A DNA stretch of 64,000 nt. Origin: Euwallacea fornicatus. Lineage: Eukaryota; Arthropoda; Insecta; Coleoptera; Curculionidae. The stretch lies in the NCBI RefSeq assembly GCF_040115645.1, contig NC_089561.1:2976001-3040000 (forward strand). The letters are read 5' to 3'. A model generated the notes under the pieces. That model did no database searches and was not told the DNA's origin. It saw only the letters and a list, made by a program, of their open reading frames with translations. Shown in pieces: positions 45,901-57,649 of this stretch (positions are counted from its first letter, which is position 1; every line of letters begins with the position of its first letter). The position numbers and the translations under genes are program-made.

Positions 45901-46440
45901 TATTTTATGTAAAAAATCTATTGGAATGTGGTTTGAAGCACGCAATTTAACCAGTTTTCCAAAAATTCTATTCTATGTACTAATATTTAAGGTTTTTCCT
46001 AGGAGAAAAGTATATCCTAGAAAAAGAAATCCAATTCTAGAAATTTGATATAATGTATTTTGCAAGATGTCTTTCAAAGCTTTTGCGATTTTTCTTCATC
46101 CTCAAAATGTGCGCAGATTAAGTTTGAACCATCCTGTATATTCCAATTTCTTTGGAACAATAATTTTTCAACAGTTGACTCATTTTGACTTCAACTCAGG
46201 TCATTAATGTTGGATATTCCCATTGTGCAATAAGCAATAAGAAATACATTAAAAAAACCGTTACGAAAAACTAAGAAAACCTTGATACTTACTCCCAGAA
46301 AATTTACTTCGCCTGTAATTAGCGCTATTAATTAGTGTTTTTGTAACATTTTTTGTTAAGAGAAAGCTGTGAATGTGAAATTTAAATATGCAGGTTGATG
46401 GGCAAAAGAGACTTCAAAAAATGTTATAAAATATTTTGAG
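42921..46440. other. Gene-free stretch
   Basis: About 3.5 kb with no supported gene. Several short ORFs (43094-43306, 44089-44310, 45370-45627, 45756-45950) are AT-rich and domain-free. Fragments with GGGGCATCCCATTTGCAAT (~43338) and ACCATCCTGTATA (~46129) look like ends of unidentified repeats. Confidence 0.45.
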
Positions 46441-46449
46441 AATTTAATA

Positions 46450-47640
46450 ATAAAATTAATGTTTATGGCTCCGAAACATGTCAGTAATGTGTTGTGTAAA
46501 CGAGAATAGTCTCAGAAATACCCTACTTAACATTTTAAGAAAAAATATTTTGAAAAATATTACTTTATATCTTAATACGGTCTTCTTTAAGATTGACACC
46601 GTTTTCCCTTCTATACTTTGTTTATAATAAGAAGGTTCCAATGTTTAAAAATAAGTCGCAATCTCGGAATCACTCTCTTCATTATCGACAAATCTCTTTC
46701 CATCAAGCCCCTGTTTCGAGTTTGGAAACAGAAAATGATCTGAGGGGGCTGAATCTGACGAATAGGACGGCTGAGGAAAAAGTTTGAAGTCGAGTTGATG
46801 GACTTTGGCCGTTGCGATGACGAAAGTAGGCATTGTATTGACGAAACAAGACTTTCTCTTCCTCCATGATGGGTTCGCTTTTTAAAAATTTCTTCGCTAA
46901 TATGCCGCAATAAATATTTGTACTATTTTCCGTTTTTTTTTTCCTTTAGGGAGATATTAAAAATTCTTCGACGTGCATCCTAAAGAAGTGACGCCATCAC
47001 ATTTCCGACAGTTGGAGCAGTTTGCGCCTTCTTTATTTTTTCTGTTTTTCGTCCCAGGTGTAAAATGATCGATCCATGTTTCATCAACGGTTATGAATCG
47101 ATGCAAACACTCAGCTTTATTGTAGCGAAACTTCGCCGAACACTCCCTTGAAACACCCCCACGGCGCTATTTTTTTTTCAGTTAAGAGTAATAGGGGCAC
47201 TCATCTTGCCTGCAGCTTTCTCTTATCAAATTATTCGGTCACAATGCGACGTAAACTACTTTTTGAAACGTCCATCTTCCAGGAGAGTTTTGTGCATTTT
47301 CAACACAATATCTGAAGTGGTCAGATGTGGAGGGCAATTGGGTCGACCACTGCGGACTTTCTCTTTGTAGTAGGTACGACCACGTTTAATTTCTGCCGCA
47401 TAGTATTTTACAGTTGTTAACGAAGGCCTAGATTCCCTCCAGATTTTCCCAGAGGGGAATCTCGTCTGGAACTTCGCTTTGTTGTTCACAAAATCTCCAA
47501 AAGCGTCCACTAAAAATAGCTCCAAAAGAAACACAAATCAACGTAGCACCCTCAGACTTTAAACAGAAGCTCTTTAAGGTTAAGTCTTTGTAGTATTTAA
47601 TAGAAAAAAAATCTCCTACATGTCAGGTTGAGTACTTCTG
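46450..47640 (-). mobile_element. Degenerate mariner copy 1
   Basis: The minus strand shows, in order, a DNA-binding-side block SLTTVKYYAAEIKRGRTYYK with SGRPNCPPHLTT and KMHKTLLEDGR (47534-47256); then FITVDETWIDHF (first catalytic Asp, ~47110-47050); then SSDSAPSDHFLFPNSK (third Asp area, ~46760-46710). Stops and frame changes separate the blocks. It shares long stretches with 56396-57640, for example ATCGATGCAAACA(C/T)TCAGCTTT. TIRs were not resolved. Confidence 0.8.
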
Positions 47641-47649
47641 GGTCTACGT

Positions 47650-48531
47650 TCGTAACACACACGATCTCCACGTTGATGCATTAATAAGTACCCGCAGTGC
47701 ATACTTTAGTTTCTAAATTGTTATGTGTAGTAGATCTGTGTCCGAAATGACCTAAACATAAAAGTATATATTAACAATCCATCACCTAAGATATTTTTCA
47801 GCGACATGAATAATAATGGTACACACGGTTCAAAGGCCGAAGACTAGTTAACGTAATCAGAAACTGTAATTATACTTTTTCAGTAACCCTGGATCTCAGT
47901 TCTTGTACAATTAAAATCAGACTGGTCCAATAAAATGTCATCATCACCACAATTAAAATTTATTACTTTCATTATCAATTAAATCTTCACTTGCGGCCTT
48001 GTTACGTAACGCAGAAAGGTCAATTTGAGATGTTGAAAGCATGTCGCAGAACTTGGCGATAATGAATACAGAAAACTTTTAAAAGTTATCTCCTAAAGAA
48101 GTTTGTAATTTCATTTTCATTGACCCAGTGGTGAAGAATTGAACGACAATTTCGCAATCATGATGTCGAATACCTCCACACTGTTAAACGGGTTCTCCCA
48201 ATTATTGATAATGTTGAAACGTTTTGCGCTAACTTTAACAAAAAAAAAATAAATAAATAAACCGATCTCGAATTTAACCGGTGTGATGAATTGTTTTGTT
48301 GTCGGAGGCAAAATTTATGGTCGAAACGAATTAAATGTTTAATAAAGACCGAAAGCTTTTCATAGACAACTTGTTTGTTGTTGGCTAGGTCGAAGCACTA
48401 GATATCGGCCCAGTTTATTGTAGTACTTAAACTGGCAGTTTCAGCGTAAACACAAACATCTCGAACTTTTAAGGCAGAGATATGTCTGGAGACTTTCGTT
48501 TAAATACCTTCGTTACGACTTGAGATCCTTA
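47650..48531. other. Intergenic, nothing recognised
   Basis: No gene or clear repeat. Confidence 0.4.
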
Positions 48532-48733
48532 TTAGGCTTTGTGAACGTCACCAGGCTTTAAGAACGTTACTAGACCTTGAGAACGTCATTAGATCTTGAA
48601 AACGTTATTAGAATTTGAGGGTATCATTAGGTCATGAAAACAACATTAAGTCTTGAAAATGTCGGTAGGCTTTGAGAATATCATTAGGCCTTCGGAGCGT
48701 CATTAGACAATGACAACTTCATTAGACCTTCAG
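48532..48733 (+). repeat. 19-bp minisatellite, ~10.6 copies
   Basis: Ten consecutive 19-base units, each close to TTAGGCCTTGAGAACGTCA, followed by a 12-base partial unit starting at 48722. Units differ at several positions but the period is exact. The divergence and lack of spacers rule out a CRISPR array. Confidence 0.9.
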
Positions 48734-49570
48734 TTTTAATAAGAATCGTAATTCAAATGTGATCATCGATTTCTTGGATCTTTGTCGGACCAAAGAAAAA
48801 CATTAATTAAATTCCGCATTTTTCAAGTTTTGATCTAGAACATTTTAAAACTAGTTATAATTATTTTATTGTTTACTACTGTGATTGATTAATTATTTCA
48901 ACATACATTAATAAAAGAAGTAAATTAATGGAATTACAACCTGTCCTAATTTCATTCATCTTGGTGGGGGGTAAATTATGATTACTTCACAAGGGTAGTA
49001 ACGAATTATCCATTAGAAGTTTATGGAATTTGTAGTTATTTATATTTTGTGCAGAACTAGCACTGAAAAGTGCATTGCGAGCTTTATAGTGGATTGAAAT
49101 GTTCATTAAATAAATAAGAAGCTATAAAGAGTTTAACTTTCGTTAACACTATCATACCTATGTAATTTACTCATTAAAAATGCAAAAGAAAATTGGGAAT
49201 AATTTCAGTGTGTTTTTATTACTCCAAATTAGCATTAGAAAATATTTACTGTTCGGTTATAATTTGCTACTTCCCTCGCTCTATTAGAAACTAGGACGTT
49301 TTTCCATTAATAACGTTTTGCAATAATTTGTCATTAAGTGAATTTACATTTCTGATTCGTTTTATTACCGAATGTATTTTACATAATTACTTGGGATACT
49401 AAGTAATGTTTTAATTTATTGCTTTACTTAAACTTTGTTATTGCCACTTTGGTTTTTTTTTGCGATATATTTCATTATTTTACAAAAGGTGTATTTTCGC
49501 CTCTAAGGGACCAAAGTATCATGTGGTTCCAGCACGAAGTAATCAGAAAATGACGTGTTTCGAGGATGTC
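48734..49570. other. Intergenic, nothing recognised
   Basis: No gene supported. AT-rich. Confidence 0.4.
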
Positions 49571-49612
49571 ATTAGAATCGAGGAAGTCATTAGAATCGAG
49601 GAATTCATAGGA
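49571..49612 (+). repeat. Short 18-bp tandem repeat
   Basis: GTCATTAGAATCGAGGAA occurs about two and a half times in a row. It carries the same GTCATTAGA core as the minisatellite ~850 bases upstream. Confidence 0.6.
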
Positions 49613-49720
49613 GGGCCCGCCACACCAAACATGTATTGCATTATCACGTTTGGACCTCCCCGAGTGTTAGGGACTTTACGTTACTAATGTTTTTTGTTTG
49701 TAGTTGTTAATTTAGGTTTT

Positions 49721-50329
49721 TGTTGGAAAACTACCCAACATCTTCACCCACTAATAAATTTCTTTTACATTGCCAACGTAAACCTCATTAATCACCCTTA
49801 AGGGCAATGTTTACATTACACAACTGCATACACATTCCACACTCTTCCCATGCTCATAACTCTTTTCAACCATCATTTTTCTCACACCTTCATGGCACCG
49901 TATTGATAAGCAATCCCTAGTCCTCGGCACTATAATTCACATTAATTGGTATGACTATGAGGTGGTAAAAATATAAATGGACAACCTGAGGTTCACATTC
50001 GGTGGGAAAAATTGAGATTAAAAAACAGTCTCATAGAATCTATCACACGAAACGCAACGCCTCTTCAACATCTCCCCTATTCTCTTTTTAACTCCTACAG
50101 TCTTAGTAGGATCCCTTTACTGCGCTCAATTCACATATTAGTTTCCCTGTTGAAGTAAAAACTCCCAATCGTGAAAAGTTATTAACATTCAGTGATCGCT
50201 TGTGTTTTTCTAGTTTTCTCATATTTTACAATTGTTATGACTTTTGTCACCAGTAAAGTAACATTGAAAATCTAGTGATACAAATACAAGTGTGTTGTTA
50301 CCAAGTGTGTTTGTCTTTTCTGTTCTACA
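49721..50329 (+). mobile_element. Possible copia-like long terminal repeat
   Basis: Begins TGTTGGAAAACTACCCAACA, a start like that of copia-group LTRs (TGTTGG). It has an internal TATA-like TAAAAATATAAATGG (~49967) and ends TGTTCTACA at 50329. It is followed at once by TGGTTCAGCGCC, placed where a tRNA primer-binding site (always starting TGG) would lie. No second LTR or pol domain was found, so this is a hypothesis about a fragment, not a confirmed element. Confidence 0.3.
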
Positions 50330-52263
50330 TTGGTTCAGCGCCAAATAAGCTGTGGTCCTTCGCACAAAATTAAAAGCTAACCAAAAGAAATACAGTCCCC
50401 TCGGCACTGTCAACCAACTGTGCCCCCCTTGTGTCTGGGGTGAAAAAGCAAATTACCATAGAGGCTTGCCCCGTTCAGTTTTTGTTATGCATTTGTATTT
50501 TATCCCTTCAGTTATGCCCATGTGCGGCGATACTTATTCCGAAAATACCATCTGGGTGCCAGACCACATGGCCCATCAGGCCAAAACTAAGGGTACGTTT
50601 TGGCTGGGGAATATGCTACTAGTCAAAGGAAGCTTTCCCGGTCGGGACTATTGCCGTGATGGTCAATTTGTTGGGCCTGCAATTTCCCAAAAAAGCGACT
50701 AGTATAGGTATTCCCCAGATGGCCGCGATTTATGGGATCCGGCGTAGCCATAGCCCGTAAGGGTTCTTGGTGGTGGTGCGCCCCTGGTTGGAATTCCTCG
50801 GGTTTAGTACTTAAGGGATAATCGAAGTAATTTTTGCTCTCTCTTATTTCTTCTCTTCGTGTGGAAGCTGCGTCGGTGTCGGGATGTGATCAAAATCATA
50901 GTGTGTAACCCGCCCAATTAACCATTTTCCTTTACCTACTTAGACCAAAACTCTTTCATTATTTGATTTAAGTGCTAGTCAAATACAGTCCATTTTATGT
51001 AACCCAAATTGCCGTCTTCGTGGTTTCATTTATCGAAGGAATCCCTTAACACCGAGTTTGCAGTCTCTGAAACACTGTTGCGTGCAGCAAAATAACGAAT
51101 AACAACCTTTTTAACTATAGCTAAGGTTTAATGGCATTTAATAATTATGTAAATGTCGAAAAACAATATTGAGAAATAGACGTAGTTTACGTGCGAGTAA
51201 CGATCCACTTTCCAGACGAGGGTAAAGTACCCACAAAAAGAGCATTTTTCCTAATCGTCCAAGCCCTCCTAGCTAACAATAATTTATTCCTTTCAGCTGT
51301 TCACTATGAAGCGCTGAGATTAAATTCAGTTCAAATCTACAACAAACACAAACAATATATTTTCTTGATTATACAAGCTCGTGAAGCTATGATAAAACAT
51401 TATTATAATTTTCGAATTTTAATGTGAATATGAAATATGGGAAAATAAATTTTATGTTTGAAGTCAATTTTGAATATTATTAATAGTGCAGCATTTCATA
51501 ATATATTATTAAAGGCGGCCTACGATGATATTTTCTCTTGGTTCCTAAGTTGCTTTTGCTGCTTTCGAGATATTGTTGTCCAAATTCAGGGCGAAATATT
51601 AAAAATTGCATTTGCAGATGATATTTATTTGGAAGAAAGGCCTTCTACTAGAAGGAACTATTTCGCATTCCTTTAATTTTTTCTGATAATGTTTAAAAAA
51701 TTGCACTGACTAGAGACGATCTTTTTAGCTTTCTTTGCTCCTCCCTTCAGGAAAAATTCAAATGTTAACTTTTCGCTTGCAGTTCTCTACCCATGGAATT
51801 CAGAGAAGCACGGAGATCAAATACACCAAACTTGCGATAGAAAATATTCGCTAAAGGTCCTATTTTAGTTCTGAGAAAAGTTAGCAGAAGGATGCAAAAT
51901 AATTTTTAAATTTTGGATGCTTTTAAAGTTTTTAGTATTACGTACAGAGGCCCTATTCATTTGTTTTAAATTGCGTCATTACGTGTGAACAGTAAATATT
52001 TCGTCGGATCTAATTTAAACGTGAAAGTGAAACGTTCTTAGCCCTAAATTGGGGATTTCTAAGAGAGAGAGAGAATAGTGAAATCCATTTAGGATATTTA
52101 AGAAAGGGCGCTTATTAGGATAGGAAATTATTTTTTTTAATTCATATGGTGATAACGGTTAAAAAAAATCATTAATTCAGGCTCAGGCGGGTCTCCTGAT
52201 TACGTTACAGTAGCATGATTGTGTCAAAAAATTATTAATTATACTGGGGTGTTGTTATTTCAG
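50330..52263. other. GC-richer then AT-rich stretch upstream of ABCG gene
   Basis: 50390-50800 is noticeably richer in G+C than its surroundings and holds an ORF (50352-50702) with no recognisable domain. It may be internal sequence of the putative LTR element. About 51095-51190 is a repeat shared with 28640-28735. The first coding exon of the ABCG transporter should lie here or further upstream, but I could not identify it. Confidence 0.4.
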
Positions 52264-55200
52264 AATACAAAAAGATCCTGAAGGGAGTAAGTGGATTATT
52301 CAAATCTGGAGAGCTTACGGCAATAATGGGGCCCTCGGGGGCTGGAAAAACATCCCTTCTTAATATTCTAACGGGCTACCAGTGAGTATTTCATTTATCA
52401 GGTAAAAATTGCAGGTATTGAGAATAACTTCCAAGAAATGAAATCTTTAACGGAAGCTTTAATATTTTCCCGAGCTTTTAGGAAATCCGGTGTAGAAGGA
52501 GTCATAAGATGCAAGAACGGCGAAACAACTAAAATCGGGCCCAGCCAGTACAAAAGCCAGTCCCGGTACATCCTACAAGATGACTACTTAATTTCGTATT
52601 TCACCGTTTACGAGATAATGCATTCGACTACGAACTTAAAAATTGATGGATTTTCGGAGTCCAAGAAAAACTTTTTGGTGAGTAATTTGGCGTTGGTCTA
52701 AAGCAATTTAGCATTGTATCAACCTCAAGATCGACGATATATTGAGGACTTTGGGGTTGTTGAACTTGAAGCAGACGTTATGCGGCTGCTTGTCCGGAGG
52801 GCAAAGGAAAAGGCTCTCTATAGCCCTGGAAATGATTGATGATCCGCCTATTTTATTTCTGGACGAGCCTACTACGTAGGCATCTTTATAATGTTTTAAT
52901 ATTCTCGTTCAAGCACATATGATCTTTCAGAGGATTAGATAGCAATTCTTCCAATCAATGTGTGCAGTTGTTGAAAAATCTAGCCGAACGGGGTCGAACT
53001 GTCATCTGCACTATTCACCAGCCCAGTTCTTCATTGTATTACGTTTTTAGTCACGTTTACGTCATGGCTAAAGGAAAATGTGTTTTTCAAGGCCCTCCAG
53101 TAAATACCGTGCCATATTTGTCGTCACACGGGTTATTTTGTCCGAAGTATCACAATCCAGCTGATTTTTGTAAGTGAAATATCTGATTTATTAAGTACTT
53201 GCACAGCAATGTAATTAGTAATTATTCAGGGTGTAAATCAAACGGGGAGACTTATTTTAGAGACTGATTTTACATTCGAAGATATGAACGAAAGCTCGTA
53301 CGAACATGGGTCCGCAAAAGCTTCCTAAGGGAGCTACTTTTTACAACAATTTGACATCGGAATATGATTTCTTGTCTAAAATTATAAAGAAAAGGTACTG
53401 TTGATAAATTGTAGCAAGACGAATGGTTTAAGAAATATGCCGCATTAAAGCAAATATTGCAAGATAAGAAGCTGAAATTGGGTAATAAAATTGGCTAGGA
53501 AAATGAAACAAATTTTATTGATAAAAAGCATGAAACGACAAGGCATAAAATATACAAGGTCAAAATTAATAAAAAAGTTTTACAACCTAATTTTGGTTTC
53601 TCACGATGTTTCACTTAAAGCGCCATATATCTTAAGTGGTTCCTCCTACTACTTATTAAGATTATCTTTTCTATGTAATTGAGGGCAGGAAATCGCATTC
53701 TGACGTAAAATTATCATGAAAGTTAAAGGATGCAAAAATATAATAAATAAATATAGCCGTCTCCGGTTCCGCACGCCACTGCGCATTTCTTGGGGACCAC
53801 CTTCGAAGGGTCGTAGCTCCCTTAAAAGGCTTTTACCAGCACGTGTCTATAACAACTTTTCTTCATGTTTTCGAATGTAAAATCAGCCCTTAAAATATGT
53901 CACACTATTTTGTTTTCACCCGTATATTCTCATTAAATTGTAATATTTGATTTATTACACTATGCAAGAAGCCGCAGAGTTATACTTACTTAGAAACTAT
54001 AGCGACTTAAGTAGGTGTCCGTTCAAAAATACTGGATGAGAATTATCGTTCGTTAATTAGTTACTTAAAAACATGCCAAAGGGCAAATTTTAAATTAGAG
54101 CTTAAGTAGGCCTAAGTTTAGTTTCATTGAGGCATGAAACAGCGCTGGTTTACCTATTTTTGTGTAGGAATTACATACATTTTGATAAAGATCCTTTCAA
54201 GAGCTGTGTGATTATTTCTTAACATCTAAAATATTCAGAAATTTGCCCCTTAAAGTAAGGCCAAAGAAAAATTCTGAAAATTGAGGGTCAAGTAGACCTG
54301 AATTTAGTTTTCTTCAGGCAACACTCTGCGTTTACTTATCTATTTTTGTTTAGAAGTATTAAGACTTCAATGACCGTCTTTTCAAAAACCACAAGACGGT
54401 ATCTTGATACTCAAAAAAGTGCCCTTTAAAGAAGGCTGAGAGAAAAAATCTGAAAATTTAGATCAAATAGACCAAGATTTAATCTATTTGAGGCAAGAAA
54501 TCGCTGGGATTTATCTGTTTTTTTAGGAAATAATTGAAAAATAAATTTATGTTTATGTCATAAATATAAGAAAATAACTATGGGTTTCCCTTTCTATTCT
54601 GGCACTTCACCTACCCCCATAACTCTTCAGAGTGCATACGCACCTGAGAAGGCTTAGCTAGGACAATAAGTCTGATAACAACATTATCCAAAATCTATAA
54701 CGCAGAAAATACCTCATGCGGCGTCAATGCGCTGACCGTGGGATGTCGATTTATGCTAGGTTTCCACGTTCCCATGCCTCGCATGCACCTCTCCAACCAC
54801 GACCGATCCAACTCATCATTAAATACGCTTTTTGCGTTTTAAAGTTGAAATGGCACTACGATTATTTTGAAAACTGCTTAATTATTACAAATCTTTCTTG
54901 TTTTTCTTTTAGTAATGGAAATATGCTGTGAGGAACATGGGGATTATATAGATAAATTGGCTGTAGCCGTGCAGGAAACTAGTTGGAGAACCTTTGGGCA
55001 AGGTAATTTTATAAGGGTTGAAGCTCCCTTAAAGCGAACAATGCGTAAACTTCCACTATTATATCTCAGAATCGACGGAAAGAGGGCAGAACTTTAGGGA
55101 AGTAGGTATAGTACACGATAAGGACAACGCATTATATTATTCAAATGCTGTTGAGCTAGAAAGAAAGTCGCCCTCAGAATGGAAAAAATTCTTTGTGCTC

Positions 55201-56223
55201 TTAGAAAAGCAAATAAAGTACTACTACAGGGATTGGGTAAGCTCTCTGGCACTATCATAATTTTTTTAAACCCAATTTTATCTTGTTTTAGACTGGAGCC
55301 AAACTGAAGCTTATAGTACATCTGCTAGTAGGAATATTTCTAGGGCTAACATTCCAAAACAGCGGATCTGATGCCTCTAGGGCAATCAATAACTGCTGCT
55401 TCATCAACATCAGTATTGTATATTTGTGTTACACATCCCTGATGCCTGCAGCTTTAAGATGTAAGTATACATTCTAAAACTGACCACAGAAGGTCATCAA
55501 AAAGTCTTCTTTAGTCCCAAAGGAGCTACAAATAATCAAAAAGGAGTATTTCAATTGCTGGTACAATCTAGGAACGTTTTACTTGGCCTATTTGGTAGCT
55601 GATTTCCCTCTACAGGTAATCATGATTTAAAAAATAATCATGTGAGTATTAATTTAAGTATAGGTCCTATTCACCATGGCTTATTCAGTTGCGTCTTACT
55701 TGATCAGCTCACAACCGCTTGAACTATATAGGTTTGCCATGATTTTCCTGATTCAAAGCCTTGTGGGCCTGGTTGCATCAGGAATGGGAGTCATGTATGG
55801 CACCTTAGTGAGCCCAGTGGTAAGTAGAGTTGTGATCAGGCGTCGTTTGGTGTAAAAACATTTTTATTTATATAGAATGGCACTTTCCTCGGAGCTATAA
55901 CCACATGTGTCTTCCTCTCAATGGACGGTTTCATATGCTTCTTCCCTCACATGACCAAATTCTTTTATTTGGCCTCAAACTTGTCCTTCCTGTCCTTTTC
56001 TCTTGAGGGTTCGATGCAGGCAATATATGGCTTTGATCGACCACGTCTGCGGTGTCCAGAGGAAGAAGATTATTGTCTTTACACCGACCCTGCTGAGCTG
56101 CTTTCCTATTTGGGAATGAACAAGTTGTCCTATTGGGTTGATGTTGGATGGATAGTAGTTAATTTCTTGCTTTTCAGGATATTAGCTTTCTATGCTTTGA
56201 GATACAAAGTTAGAAGCTTGTAG
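52264..56223 (+). CDS. ABCG half-transporter, ABCG1/4-like (575 aa seen, 5' end not found)
   Basis: ATP-driven membrane exporter of the white/ABCG subfamily (nucleotide-binding domain first, then six membrane helices). It dimerises; relatives move sterols or other lipids. Exons: 52264-52381, 52482-52677, 52730-52875, 52931-53169, 54913-55002, 55070-55236, 55292-55460, 55515-55615, 55664-55819, 55876-56223. Phases agree throughout. Walker A is GPSGAGKT, the Q-loop YILQDDYL, the signature LSGGQRKRLSIA, Walker B ILFLDEPTTGLD and the switch His in TIHQPSS. The membrane part includes ERKSPSEWKKFFVLL, VGIFLGLTFQNSG, AYLVADFPLQVLFTMAY and the ABCG1/4-type end LAFYALRYKVRSL. The first exon in hand starts in phase 1 after a TATTTCAG acceptor, so perhaps 30-80 N-terminal residues with the start lie upstream. 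Intron 4 (1.7 kb) carries a TIR element and a tandem repeat. Confidence 0.93.
53227..53922. mobile_element. TIR element in ABCG intron 4 (~695 bp)
   Basis: Left end CAGGGTGTAAATC; right end, reverse complement, CGGGTGAAAAC. Arms of ~110 bases share GACTGATTTTACATTCGAA (left ~53263, reversed near 53870-53890) and AAGGGAGCTAC. The interior holds the domain-free ORF at 53491-53682. The element is non-coding. Confidence 0.65.
54035..54545 (+). repeat. ~180-bp tandem repeat, three diverged units, in ABCG intron 4
   Basis: Landmark AAGTAGGCCTAAGTTTAGTT (54104), AAGTAGACCTGAATTTAGTT (54290) and AAATAGACCAAGATTTAATC (54465) gives periods of 186 and 175. Each is followed by (T/G)AGGCA(T/A)GAAA-like and CTATTTTTGT(G/T)TAG-like blocks and preceded by GCCCTTTAAAG-like and CTGAAAATT blocks. 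This is satellite-like, close to nucleosome-repeat length. Confidence 0.7.
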
Positions 56224-56395
56224 GGATGTAATGTGCAGATGAAATGTGATATAAAATGAGAATTTATGATTATTTATTAAGTTTATAATGGATTAAGGAA
56301 AGTTCAAATTTCGGTATTCAATTATGTTATTTTTTCTGCGGGGGTAGGAGTCAGTTTTATTTTTAGCGTCATCTGAATTTGGTTATTTAAGGATT
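56224..56395. other. 3' flank of the ABCG gene
   Basis: Short AT-rich 3' untranslated sequence. There is no perfect AATAAA; an AT-rich ATATAAAATG (~56248) is a weak candidate. Confidence 0.35.
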
Positions 56396-57640
56396 TTAAG
56401 GTCCTTTCAGAGCTACGAGGATAGCCCCTGAAGTAATCGCCCTGACACTTAAAGGAAAAAAAGGTTGGAAAATATTACGTTGTTTCTTAACATAATCTCT
56501 TTTAAGATTGACATACTTTTCGCAGTGATGACCTATGACTTCTATACCTTCTTTATAATAGTCAGAAGCTTTCAATGTTTCAAAATAGTCATCAACTATG
56601 GGCTTCATCTCTTCGTTATTAACAACTCTCTTTCTACCTGGCCATTTTTTCAAATTTAGAAATTGGAAATAATCTGAGGGGGCCAAATCTGGCGAATTGG
56701 GTGACTGAGAAATAAAAATTAAAACCAAGTTGGGTAATTTTAGCCATTGCGATGACGGTAGTGTGGGCTGGTGATGAAAATAGACTTTCTTTTCCGCCAA
56801 AACGGCTGCTTTTTCCTAATTTTTTCGACCACACGCTGCAATAAATTTGTATAATATTCTCCGTTTAGTGTTTTTCCTTTAGGGAGATAGTAAAAAAAAA
56901 TATCCGAAAAAACTGATGCCATGGCCTTTGCTGCAGATGGAACAGTTTTCCCCTTCTTTGGTGTCGATTCTCTCCTTTAACCCCTTGGTTTTGGCTGCTC
57001 CTTCGTCTCAAGTATGAATTGATGGACCCATCTTTCATCCATAGTTATGAATCGATGCAAACATTCAGCTTTGTTTTTGCGACAATTTGCTAAACATTCC
57101 CTTGAAATATCATCACAGCGCTGTTCTTGTTCAATTTTGAGTAATCGCGGTGCTCATCTTGAACACTAATTTCTCACATGCAATTTTTTGGCCAAAATGC
57201 GATGTACAGTTTTTTTTTAATTCCTATCCTCCAGTGCAGTTTGGCGAATATTACCTATAATTTCTAAATTGGTTAAATCTGGAGCGTTATCGGGTCGACC
57301 ACTGTGAAGTCTGTCTTGGCAGCTGGTACAACCGCATTTGATCTCTGCCACCGAATATTTGACGGCTGTTAACGAAGGCACCAGACTGCCCCAGAGTAGA
57401 ATCTAATTTCGCTTTGATGTTGTATGTACTAAGACCTTTTAAACAAAAATATTGAATCACGTATCGATGATCAATTTATTCGGTGCTCATAAAACCCCAA
57501 AAAGCGTTCACTAAAAACGGCCCTAAAACAAACACAAATCAATGTAGTATCCTCAAACGTTAAACATAAGCTTTTTAAGGTTAGGTCCTTGTAGTATTTA
57601 ATAAAAAATCGCCATCTATACGTCAGGTAGGGTACTGCTG
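56396..57640 (-). mobile_element. Degenerate mariner copy 2
   Basis: On the minus strand, blocks of a mariner transposase are spread over several frames: CIDS/ASIHNY around 57060 (region of first Asp), LPKGKTLNGEYYTNLLQRVV (56880-56810), SPNSPDLAPSDYFQFLNLKK (third Asp area, ~56715-56650), then NEEMKPIVDDYFETLKASDY and the C-terminal tail. It is the same family as 46450-47640 (shared TTAACGAAGGC, ATCGATGCAAACA and the outer CTTTTTAAGGTTA). Stops and shifts make it inactive. It lies ~170 bases past the ABCG stop codon. Confidence 0.8.
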
Positions 57641-57649
57641 GTGTTATTC

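Noticed and set aside
48532..48733. CRISPR-like array
   Set aside because: Units are contiguous, without spacers, and the host is a eukaryote. It is a minisatellite.
50352..50702. 116-aa ORF in a GC-richer patch
   Set aside because: No known domain and no promoter or splice context; possibly leader sequence of an LTR element.
51780..51870. Candidate ABCG first exon after a TTGCAG acceptor
   Set aside because: All three frames hit stops before a GT donor in the needed phase 1, and the peptides do not match an ABCG N-terminus.
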